This document shows, piece by piece, positions 1 through 5,489 of a stretch of DNA of 5,678 nt; within the stretch, counting starts at the first letter, position 1, and the number at the start of each line of letters is the position of its first letter. Source of the DNA: an uncultured Lachnospiraceae bacterium (lineage in GTDB: Bacteria > Bacillota > Clostridia > Lachnospirales > Lachnospiraceae); NCBI GenBank assembly GCA_902782625.1, contig CACZNZ010000111.1, positions 1 through 5,678 of the forward strand, in the 5' to 3' direction. The translations under genes and the position numbers were made by a program. The notes beneath the pieces were generated by a model that had not been told where the DNA came from, did not search any database, and was given only the letters and a program-made list of their open reading frames with translations.

Positions 1-70
1 CCATCTTTACTGCTCTTGAAAAACCCACACTACATTTATAATTAAAGGCAAGGCATCCACCCGCCAATAA
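1..70. other. Left-edge spacer downstream of the permease gene
   Basis: No gene can be called here. No hairpin followed by a T-run is seen on the minus strand after the permease stop, so the operon may continue leftwards. A minus-strand ATG at 4-2 has only a weak purine stretch before it. A periplasmic-type substrate-binding protein gene, needed to complete the transporter, could start at or just beyond this edge, but that is a guess. Confidence 0.4.
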
Positions 71-1051
71 TCACGCTGCCTTCTTTGCACGCTCGCCTCG
101 ATAGATATCCAACATGACCGCCATCAGAACCGCAAGCCCCGTGAAAAGAACTTGCCACTGCTGCTGAATTCCAACTGTCATCAGACCATTTTTCAACACT
201 GCCATGATAAAAACACCGATCAGTGTCCCCAACATTGTTCCTGATCCGCCCGATAACGATGTTCCTCCGATTACTACCGCAGCAATCGCGTTCATCTCCA
301 TCCCACCTCCGGATCCCGGCAGAACCGAGGTATAAGTTGCACTGTAGAATATCCCGGCAAGACCTGCCATAAATCCGGCTATCATGTAAACGATCATGAT
401 CCACTTTCTGTTGTTAACCCCGGAAAGCCGGGTAGCCTCACTGTTGGAACCGATGGCACAAGCGTATTTTCCAATAATGGTATATCGGAAGAGCAGATAA
501 CAGACCACAAACATCAACACCATGTAGATCACGCCCATCGGAAATCCGTCCAAAGACTTGTAAAGCACTCTCTTAAACCAACCATCGGGCTCTGTAATCA
601 CCGGATATCGCATGGTCTGGACCCTTGTCACAATGTAACCGACGCCTTGTGCAATATACTGAGTTCCCATTGTTGCGACAAAAGGGGGAATCTTGAACTG
701 CGAGATTAAAAAACCGTTCAAAGCCCCAAAACAGGTGGTCACAATAACAATGATCACCAACGACATACCAATAGACATTCCCCATTGATTGTAGGCCATT
801 CCACCGAAAAGAGCTCCGCACATGGCCACGCATCCTATAGAAAGATCAATTCCGCCCGTCGAAATGACAAAAGTCATACCAAACGCAAGCATCACGATAT
901 AATAGCTGCTTTCCAGAAGACTGATCAGTGAATTGGAAGTCAGGAAGTTCTTTCCAAAAATCCCAAAAAACAAAAACAGGACAACCAGTACAGAAATGGC
1001 AATGATCCTCTGTGACATAAACAGGTTATGAATTCGTTGTTTTGTATTCAT
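71..1051 (-). CDS. Sugar ABC transporter permease, RbsC/CUT2 family
   Basis: This is an integral membrane permease of a ribose/galactose-type (CUT2, BPD_transp_2) ABC importer. It is expected to form the inner-membrane channel that works with the ATPase encoded just upstream. The 326-residue length is normal for RbsC. Hydrophobic segments lie at about residues 16-33, 48-65, 71-86, 92-117, 125-141, 172-190, 217-236, 255-268, 272-292 and 300-315. Family hallmarks visible are GMTFVISTGGIDLSIG (58-73), the cytoplasmic coupling-loop motif IGSNSEATRLSGVN (200-213), and the PGSGGGMEMNAIAAVVIGGTSLSGG stretch (245-269; internal residues abbreviated by position). The ATG at 1051 follows GGAGG with a short 4-nt gap. 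The first G of that site is the last base of the upstream gene's TAG stop, so translation is probably coupled. The family assignment is firm. The sugar cannot be read from the sequence, and given the neighbours it may be an unusual, nitrogen-containing compound. Confidence 0.95.
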   Translation of the reverse strand: MNTKQRIHNLFMSQRIIAISVLVVLFLFFGIFGKNFLTSNSLISLLESSYYIVMLAFGMTFVISTGGIDLSIGCVAMCGALFGGMAYNQWGMSIGMSLVIIVIVTTCFGALNGFLISQFKIPPFVATMGTQYIAQGVGYIVTRVQTMRYPVITEPDGWFKRVLYKSLDGFPMGVIYMVLMFVVCYLLFRYTIIGKYACAIGSNSEATRLSGVNNRKWIMIVYMIAGFMAGLAGIFYSATYTSVLPGSGGGMEMNAIAAVVIGGTSLSGGSGTMLGTLIGVFIMAVLKNGLMTVGIQQQWQVLFTGLAVLMAVMLDIYRGERAKKAA

Positions 1052-1055
1052 ATGT

Positions 1056-1060
1056 CCTCC
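1056..1060 (-). promoter_or_regulatory. Ribosome binding site of the permease gene, overlapping the upstream stop codon
   Basis: On the minus strand the sequence reads TAGGAGGACATATG. TAG is the stop of the ATPase gene, GGAGG is a perfect Shine-Dalgarno core and ATG is the permease start. The stop codon and ribosome binding site share one G, which points to translational coupling. The 4-nt gap between GGAGG and ATG is shorter than usual. Confidence 0.85.
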
Positions 1061-2571
1061 TACGCGCTTTCCTGGTCTTTTCGATGTACAGCAAGCTCCA
1101 TGATCTTTTCCTGGGAGGCATCCGCGATGTCCAATTCTCCAGTGATCCTGCCTTCACACATAACCAGAATCCGGTCGCTCATGCTCAAAAGTTCCTCCAT
1201 CTCGGAGGAAATCATAATGATAGATTTTCCCCGCCTGATCATTTCCTTCATCAGTTGATAGATTTCACTCTTTGCCCCTACATCAACGCCTCGAGTTGGT
1301 TCATCAAAAATCAGAATATCGCAATTTTTCATCAGCCATTTTGCAATGGCAACCTTCTGCTGATTCCCTCCGGACAAATTGTTCACGGTCTGATGGACCG
1401 AGCTCATCTTTACCGAAACAGATTTGGCGATTTCCTCCGTCATCATATCCTGTTTCTTTTCGTTCACGACCCCATTCGGTGCCAACTGCTTCCAGCTTGT
1501 CAATGCGATATTGTCGGCAACTGAAAGGTTGACCGCAAGCCCAAGCAGCTTTCTGTCCTCTGAAATATATCCGATTCCATGCTTTACCGCATCATACGGA
1601 GAATGTATCTGGATCCGGACTCCTTCCTTTAAAATCGTTCCGCTTTTTCTCCAGTCCGCTCCAAAGATCAAACGGGCAAGTTCCGTTCTTCCGGCCCCCA
1701 TCAGTCCTCCAAAGCCCAGGATTTCTCCCTTCTTCAGACTGAAACTGCATGATTTTATCATACCCGAAGCCATATCCTTAACTTCCAGAAGAACTGGCGC
1801 TCCTTCCGGAACCTCGGATTTCGTCTTCTTCTCCCAGCTTACTTCCCGCCCGACCATGCTTTTGATCAGCTCCTGCATGGAGCAGTCCGATGTATCATAA
1901 GTATGAATATAGGCGCCGTCACGCATAACCGTGATCCGGTCTGTAATTTCAAACAGCTCTTCAAGCCGGTGAGAAATATAGATGATCGATAATCCCCGCT
2001 CTTTCAGCTTCCGGATTACCCGGAACAGTTCCTCTATCTCGGTAATGGACAGAGCCGCAGTGGGTTCATCCATAATCAATATTTTACTGTTGTAAGAGAT
2101 TCCCTTTGCGATTTCCACCATCTGCTGCTTGGCTACAGTCAGTTTTTCAACAATTGTATTGGGGTCTACTGAAAGATCCAGTTCATGTAACAGCTCTTGT
2201 GCCCTCTGCAGATCCTTTTTCCGGTTTAGCAGAATTCCCTTGCGGGATTCCCTTCCTATAAAAATGTTATCCGCAATACTTAGCTTTTGTACCAGGTTCA
2301 ATTCCTGGTAGATCATACAAATACCGTCCCTCAAAGCGCTCCGCCGGTTTTTATAAATGACTTTCATACCATCTACAAGAATCTCACCCGAATCTGCCTC
2401 GTAAACACCGGACAGAATCTTCATTAGAGTTGATTTTCCCGCTCCATTCTCTCCGATCAATCCCAGAACCTCGCCTTTTCGAAGTTCCAGTTTTCCACCT
2501 GTAAGAGCATGTATACCGCCGAAGGATTTCCGGATATCCTGCATAGAGACAATCAGATTCTCACCTTCCAT
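1060..2571 (-). CDS. Sugar ABC transporter ATP-binding protein, RbsA/MglA type with two nucleotide-binding domains
   Basis: This is the energising subunit of the CUT2 importer, a fused pair of ABC ATPase domains on the cytoplasmic face. From the chosen start it has 503 residues, the usual RbsA/MglA length. Domain 1 has Walker A GENGAGKST (40-48), Q-loop Q89, signature LTVAKQQ (144-150), Walker B ILIMDEP (164-170) and H-loop H201. Domain 2 has a degenerate P-loop GLMGAGRTE (289-297, Arg in place of the Walker lysine), signature LSGGNQQ (399-405), Walker B ILIFDEP (419-425) and SSE in place of the H-loop histidine. This asymmetry is standard in the family, in which domain 1 is the main ATPase site. 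An in-frame TTG at 2586 would add five residues, but it lies inside the GGAGG ribosome binding site. The ATG at 2571, 8 nt from GGAGG, is therefore preferred. Only 18 bases separate it from the amidohydrolase stop, so the genes are co-transcribed. Confidence 0.96.
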   Translation of the reverse strand: MEGENLIVSMQDIRKSFGGIHALTGGKLELRKGEVLGLIGENGAGKSTLMKILSGVYEADSGEILVDGMKVIYKNRRSALRDGICMIYQELNLVQKLSIADNIFIGRESRKGILLNRKKDLQRAQELLHELDLSVDPNTIVEKLTVAKQQMVEIAKGISYNSKILIMDEPTAALSITEIEELFRVIRKLKERGLSIIYISHRLEELFEITDRITVMRDGAYIHTYDTSDCSMQELIKSMVGREVSWEKKTKSEVPEGAPVLLEVKDMASGMIKSCSFSLKKGEILGFGGLMGAGRTELARLIFGADWRKSGTILKEGVRIQIHSPYDAVKHGIGYISEDRKLLGLAVNLSVADNIALTSWKQLAPNGVVNEKKQDMMTEEIAKSVSVKMSSVHQTVNNLSGGNQQKVAIAKWLMKNCDILIFDEPTRGVDVGAKSEIYQLMKEMIRRGKSIIMISSEMEELLSMSDRILVMCEGRITGELDIADASQEKIMELAVHRKDQESA

Positions 2572-2579
2572 ACGGTTTT

Positions 2580-2584
2580 CCTCC
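2580..2584 (-). promoter_or_regulatory. Ribosome binding site fixing the ATPase start
   Basis: GGAGG on the minus strand sits 8 nt upstream of the ATG at 2571, inside the 18-nt gap after the amidohydrolase TAA stop. Its position rules out the upstream in-frame TTG at 2586 as the main start, because that codon overlaps the start of this site. Confidence 0.85.
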
Positions 2585-2589
2585 AAAAC

Positions 2590-3975
2590 TTATTTCTGCT
2601 TTGGGACGAACTGGCCAAAGCCTTCCGGTGCCGTAATTCTTCCTTCATCATAGACCAACGTTCCTCGTACATAAGTCTGTATTACTTTCCCTTTCATACG
2701 GAACCCATGATACACATTGTGTTCGCTCTTTGTCTTACTGAACGATTTTTTTCCATCAAAGATCCACTCTCTTTCCGGATCGATCACGAGAATATCTGCA
2801 TCTCTCCCCGGAAGCAAACTTCCCTTTTTAGGAGCAAGCCCCATGATGTCAGCGGCATTCCCGGCAGTAAGACGTGCAAGCGTTGGGAACGGAAGCCCCC
2901 GTTTGTTGACTCCTTCGGTCAGCATTCCAGCCATCATGGCATCATATCCGCCAAAACCACATAGTTCTTTCCAGAAATTCCCATTTCTGACTTTTTCTTC
3001 GTCCGCGTAAGGGCCATGATCCGATCCAAGTGTATCAATCGTACCGTCAAATACCGAATCCCAGAGTTTTTCAACATTTTCCCGGCTGCGGAACGGCGGA
3101 TTGCATTTTGCATAAGCACCTTTTTCATTCAACACAGACTTATCAAAAATCAGGTAGTGCGGGCACGTTTCAACGAACACCCTTTTCCCGCTGCATTTTG
3201 CCTGTTTCAGCAAAGCAGCTCCTTCCGCTATCGTCATATGACATATGTACAGACGGACCCCAGTCTGTTCCGCAAACAGCACCGCTCTTTGTATGGCTTC
3301 ATATTCCACCCACCAGGGACGCGCATCATCATGCATGGAAAAGTCCATACTCCCGCTCTTTTCCATCTCTTTGCTTCCGAAATCCGCAATTTCCGCGTTC
3401 TCTGCATGCACACCGATCAAACCGTCAAACGCCGCGGCATTTTTCATCCCTCTTATCAGATATCCGTCCGTAATCTGAGGATAATCCGGATTTGCAAAGC
3501 TCATAAACCCTTTATAAGCTACACAACCCAGCTGATCCAATGTCTCCAGACGATCCACGCATCCAGGTGTAAGACCACCCCAAAAAGCAAAATCTACACA
3601 GGAAGCTTTTTCCGCAACCTGTAGTTTCAGATCAAACCCTTCCTGGTCAACTATCGGAGGAACACTTAACGGCATGTCAATAATCGTAGTAATTCCTCCG
3701 GACGCAGCACATCGTGAGCCATATGCCCAATCCTCCCGATAATTCAGAGGAGATGGATCCCACATATGTACATGAGTATCAATCATCCCCGGCATCAGAA
3801 TCTTTCCACCAACATCGATCTCCTCATAGCCAGGCAGACGAATACATGAAGAAAGGATTCCTTTTATTATTCCATCTTCTACAACAAGTGACCCATCGAT
3901 CATTGTATCCGCACATACGATCTTCGCGTTTGTGAAGATTTGTTTTGCATTCTTTACTTCTTTGGTATACTCCAT
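2590..3975 (-). CDS. Allantoinase/dihydroorotase-family cyclic amidohydrolase (AllB-like)
   Basis: This is a cytosolic metal-dependent hydrolase of the amidohydrolase superfamily (AllB/dihydroorotase/hydantoinase branch), which opens cyclic amide or ureide rings. The 461 residues match AllB length. The full binuclear-metal set is visible: H68 and H70 (DTHVH, 66-70), the lysine expected to be carbamylated K155 (AYKGF), H190 (GVHAEN), H246 (ICHMT) and D319 (GSDHGP). Their spacing parallels E. coli AllB (as I recall it: H59, H61, K146, H186, H242, D315). Other shared stretches are GGITTIIDMPL (93-103), ETCPHY (269-274), NAADIMGL (373-380) and the C-terminal APEGFGQFV. In-frame starts exist further upstream (GTG 4011, ATG 4008, ATG 3993). 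The ATG at 3975 is preferred because AAGGA lies 7 nt before it; the farther starts overlap the predicted operator. It is the first gene of the transporter operon. Allantoin is one possible substrate, but no other ureide gene is in view and the sugar transporter context suggests a different cyclic amide. Confidence 0.9.
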   Translation of the reverse strand: MEYTKEVKNAKQIFTNAKIVCADTMIDGSLVVEDGIIKGILSSCIRLPGYEEIDVGGKILMPGMIDTHVHMWDPSPLNYREDWAYGSRCAASGGITTIIDMPLSVPPIVDQEGFDLKLQVAEKASCVDFAFWGGLTPGCVDRLETLDQLGCVAYKGFMSFANPDYPQITDGYLIRGMKNAAAFDGLIGVHAENAEIADFGSKEMEKSGSMDFSMHDDARPWWVEYEAIQRAVLFAEQTGVRLYICHMTIAEGAALLKQAKCSGKRVFVETCPHYLIFDKSVLNEKGAYAKCNPPFRSRENVEKLWDSVFDGTIDTLGSDHGPYADEEKVRNGNFWKELCGFGGYDAMMAGMLTEGVNKRGLPFPTLARLTAGNAADIMGLAPKKGSLLPGRDADILVIDPEREWIFDGKKSFSKTKSEHNVYHGFRMKGKVIQTYVRGTLVYDEGRITAPEGFGQFVPKQK

Positions 3976-3982
3976 GTTCAAT

Positions 3983-3987
3983 TCCTT
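3983..3987 (-). promoter_or_regulatory. Ribosome binding site deciding the amidohydrolase start
   Basis: The minus strand reads AAAAGGAATTGAACATG, with AAGGA 7 nt before the ATG at 3975. The alternative upstream starts have no comparable site: before 3993 there is only GCGATTAAA, and before 4008 only GAGAAG at 2 nt distance. Confidence 0.7.
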
Positions 3988-3994
3988 TTCCATT

Positions 3995-4018
3995 TTAATC
4001 GCGTTCATCACTTCTCAT
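3995..4018 (-). other. Possible 7-codon upstream ORF in the operon leader (weak)
   Basis: In the predicted leader of the amidohydrolase operon, ATG at 4018 opens a short frame MRSDERD followed by TAA. A comparable frame, MSSDDA and TGA, lies in the leader of the divergent gene at 4195-4215. Neither has a convincing ribosome binding site. The similarity may simply follow from the shared operator-like DNA, so this is recorded as an alternative reading rather than a gene call. Confidence 0.15.
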
Positions 4019-4024
4019 TCGTGA
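4005..4024 (-). promoter_or_regulatory. Candidate operator A, leader of the amidohydrolase/ABC operon
   Basis: Read in the direction of transcription (minus strand) this is TCACGAATGAGAAGTGATGA. It is identical at 17 of 20 positions to candidate operator B at 4189-4208 in the leader of the divergent gene, also read along transcription. The shared dyad is TCATCA-N8-TGATGA, in which the first arm here is TCACGA. It starts about 14 nt downstream of the predicted transcription start near 4037, where a bound repressor would block initiation or early elongation. A partly overlapping near-palindrome, CACTTCTCA-TTCG-TGAGTAGTG on the plus strand (4009-4030, one mismatch), could also fold in the RNA. 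The regulator is not encoded in the window and its family is unknown. Confidence 0.65.
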
Positions 4025-4043
4025 GTAGTGTCGTGTTGGCTTC

Positions 4044-4072
4044 ATTCTATCCGCTGTCTATAGATTTGTCAA
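4044..4072 (-). promoter_or_regulatory. Sigma-A promoter of the amidohydrolase/ABC transporter operon
   Basis: On the minus strand a perfect -35 box TTGACA (4072-4067) is followed by a 17-bp spacer and a -10 box TAGAAT (4049-4044), one mismatch from consensus. The predicted transcription start is near 4037, giving a leader of about 60 nt before the ATG at 3975. Such a near-consensus promoter would be strong unless repressed, which fits the operator-like site just downstream. Confidence 0.8.
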
Positions 4073-4147
4073 GTGAATATGCTATTTTTAGAATACTTTT
4101 GTCATTTTCACTAATTACCATCTGTGATTTTTAGATATATCGGATTA

Positions 4148-4177
4148 TTGACAATCCATTTTCTGGTATGCTAATAT
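4148..4177 (+). promoter_or_regulatory. Sigma-A promoter of the sialidase-like gene, with extended -10
   Basis: A perfect -35 box TTGACA (4148-4153) is followed by an 18-bp spacer and TAATAT (4172-4177). The TG at 4169-4170, one base before the hexamer, gives an extended -10. The predicted start of transcription is near 4184, giving a leader of about 46 nt. It points away from the operon promoter at 4044-4072, with about 75 bp of AT-rich DNA between the two -35 boxes. Confidence 0.8.
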
Positions 4178-4188
4178 CTTTTTATTAA

Positions 4189-4208
4189 TCATCAATGAGC
4201 AGTGATGA
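4189..4208 (+). promoter_or_regulatory. Candidate operator B, leader of the sialidase-like gene
   Basis: The sequence TCATCAATGAGCAGTGATGA contains the perfect dyad TCATCA-N8-TGATGA, extended to 7 bp per arm when flanking A4188 and T4209 are counted. It matches candidate operator A at 17 of 20 positions, including 7 of the 8 spacer bases, so the conservation goes beyond the palindrome. It begins about 5 nt after the predicted transcription start and ends 9 nt before the GGAG ribosome binding site. A protein bound here would block transcription. As RNA it could form a small hairpin next to the ribosome binding site. Confidence 0.65.
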
Positions 4209-4229
4209 TGCGTGAAAGGAGATAATCGA

Positions 4230-5393
4230 ATGAATGAACAGTCCTCTCTTACTCCAGCCAAAATTTTTATCCGCCCCACCGAGGAACGCTTCCAGGACGA
4301 TTACAGACGCTGGCAGGGAATACCTTCCATAGAAGTAACAGATAGAGGCAGGATCTTTGTCAATTTCTATTCCGGACAAGACGCTGAAGTCGGTGGAAAT
4401 ATTATGGTGCTCTGTGTCAGCGACGACAATGGTAAGACTTTTCGTTCCTGTGAAGCTGTTGTAGAACACCCAGATCCAGAATGCCGCATTTATGATCCTA
4501 ATCTCTGGATCGATCCATATGGAAAGCTATGGATGAGCTATACACAGGCGAGAGGATTTAATGACGGAAGAAGCGGCGTCTGGATGGCAATATGTAAAAA
4601 TCCCGATGCTGATATTCTTTCATTTGCTCCTCCCCGGCGAATCGCAAATGGAATCATGATGAATAAGCCCTTAATTACCAGTAGGGGAGAATGGCTCTTC
4701 CCCTGTTCCATCTGGTGTGACAAAAGCGGAAGCGTCCCTTCCGAACGTCACGGACTGGAAAACGAGCAGTATTCCAACGTTTATGCTTCTTCTGATGAAG
4801 GAAAAACGATAACCCTGCGAGGCCATGCAGATATTCCAAACCGCAGTTTTGATGAAAATATGATCGTTGAAAAGAAAGACGGCAGTCTGTGGATGCTTGT
4901 ACGAACTTTTGACGGCATAGGGGAAAGCTTTTCTTATGATGATGGAAAAACATGGACCCCGGGACGAAACTCCCACATTGACGGGCCCTGTTCCAGATTT
5001 CATATCCGAAGATTAAAATCCGGACGCTTGCTGATGATTAATCATTACAAATTTGATCAGAGAATTGATTTGGATGACATTATGTCCCAGGGAAATGTTA
5101 AAAGTTGGAAAGGCCGCAGCCACCTGACCGCCATGCTTAGCGAGGACGACGGAGAGACCTGGCCTTACACGCTTCTTTTGGATGAACGAAACGAAGTCTC
5201 TTATCCCGATGCCAAAGAGGCTGCTGACGGATATATCTATGTGACCTATGACAGAGAACGCGTGAAAGAACGTGAAATATTGATGGCGAGATTCACTGAA
5301 GAAGATATTCTCCGGGGAAAAATAGAGAGTCCAGACGGGAAGCTCCGGATCCTTGTAAACAAAGCGACCGGACAGCCAGACATTCACGAATAA
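4230..5393 (+). CDS. Sialidase-like Asp-box (BNR) beta-propeller protein, putative cytoplasmic glycoside hydrolase
   Basis: This is a predicted six-bladed propeller of the BNR_2/exo-sialidase-like superfamily, 387 residues. Four Asp boxes are visible: SDDNGKTF (64-71), SSDEGKTI (187-194), SYDDGKTW (235-242) and SEDDGETW (304-311). By alignment from memory with GH33 sialidases, E209 in DENMIV could be the catalytic glutamate, R225 one triad arginine, and Y325 in SYPDAKEAADG the nucleophile tyrosine. The N-terminal RIP motif reads QGIPSI (29-34), with Gly30 in place of the usual first arginine, so true sialic acid cleavage is doubtful. No signal peptide or membrane segment is present, so the protein probably acts inside the cell on an imported compound. 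The start is ATG 4230, 8 nt after GGAG (4218-4221); an in-frame GTG at 4212 precedes that site and is rejected. The shared operator-like sequence ties it to the divergent transporter operon. The fold is secure; the reaction is unknown. Confidence 0.88.
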   Translation: MNEQSSLTPAKIFIRPTEERFQDDYRRWQGIPSIEVTDRGRIFVNFYSGQDAEVGGNIMVLCVSDDNGKTFRSCEAVVEHPDPECRIYDPNLWIDPYGKLWMSYTQARGFNDGRSGVWMAICKNPDADILSFAPPRRIANGIMMNKPLITSRGEWLFPCSIWCDKSGSVPSERHGLENEQYSNVYASSDEGKTITLRGHADIPNRSFDENMIVEKKDGSLWMLVRTFDGIGESFSYDDGKTWTPGRNSHIDGPCSRFHIRRLKSGRLLMINHYKFDQRIDLDDIMSQGNVKSWKGRSHLTAMLSEDDGETWPYTLLLDERNEVSYPDAKEAADGYIYVTYDRERVKEREILMARFTEEDILRGKIESPDGKLRILVNKATGQPDIHE

Positions 5394-5402
5394 GACGGAA
5401 AT

Positions 5403-5414
5403 AAAACATGTTTT
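5403..5414. repeat. 12-bp perfect palindrome after the sialidase-like gene
   Basis: AAAACATGTTTT is its own reverse complement and begins 9 bases after the TAA stop at 5391-5393. It has no loop, so it is a poor RNA hairpin, and its GC content is too low for a standard terminator. It may be chance in AT-rich DNA. Confidence 0.4.
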
Positions 5415-5415
5415 T

Positions 5416-5474
5416 CAGCACCCCTACCCCGGAATGTATCCAATGATGCTCTGCGCCTGGGGGCAGGGGGGCTG
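5416..5474. repeat. GC-rich imperfect inverted repeat in the convergent spacer
   Basis: The arms CAGCACCCCTACCCC (5416-5430) and GGGGCAGGGGGGCTG (5460-5474) pair over 15 positions with only two mismatches (A5420/G5470 and A5426/C5464). They enclose a 29-nt loop. It lies between the converging ends of the sialidase-like and nucleotidyltransferase genes and could stop transcription from both sides. The expected T-run is missing on the plus strand, and on the minus strand only a displaced TGTTTTATTT follows, so it is not a textbook intrinsic terminator. A small mobile or REP-like element is the other reading. Confidence 0.55.
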
Positions 5475-5489
5475 ATCACTTATCCACAT

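Noticed and set aside
144..150. LTVAKQQ (protein residues 144-150 of the ATPase) as a defective ABC signature
   Set aside because: Variants of this first-domain signature are common in working RbsA/MglA-type ATPases, and the rest of the site is intact, so it is not evidence of inactivation.
1042..1524. Plus-strand open frame of 160 codons opposite the ATPase gene
   Set aside because: It lies antisense to conserved ABC ATPase motifs and resembles no protein family.
3236..3252. CATATGACATATG short symmetrical sequence
   Set aside because: It lies inside conserved coding sequence (the ICHMT metal-ligand region), so it is explained by the protein and has no sign of independent function.
3016..3624. 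Plus-strand open frame of about 200 codons opposite the amidohydrolase gene
   Set aside because: It is antisense to a protein with a complete catalytic motif set, has no convincing ribosome binding site or recognisable domain, and its composition is that of a shadow frame.
3976..4011. Longer amidohydrolase N-terminus from GTG 4011, ATG 4008 or ATG 3993
   Set aside because: These starts lack good ribosome binding sites, and the first two overlap the operator-like repeat. The ATG at 3975 has AAGGA at 7 nt and gives the usual family length.
4212..4229. GTG start at 4212 for the sialidase-like gene
   Set aside because: The AAAGGAGAT ribosome binding site (4215-4223) lies downstream of this GTG and is well placed for the ATG at 4230. 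The extra six residues are not needed for the fold.
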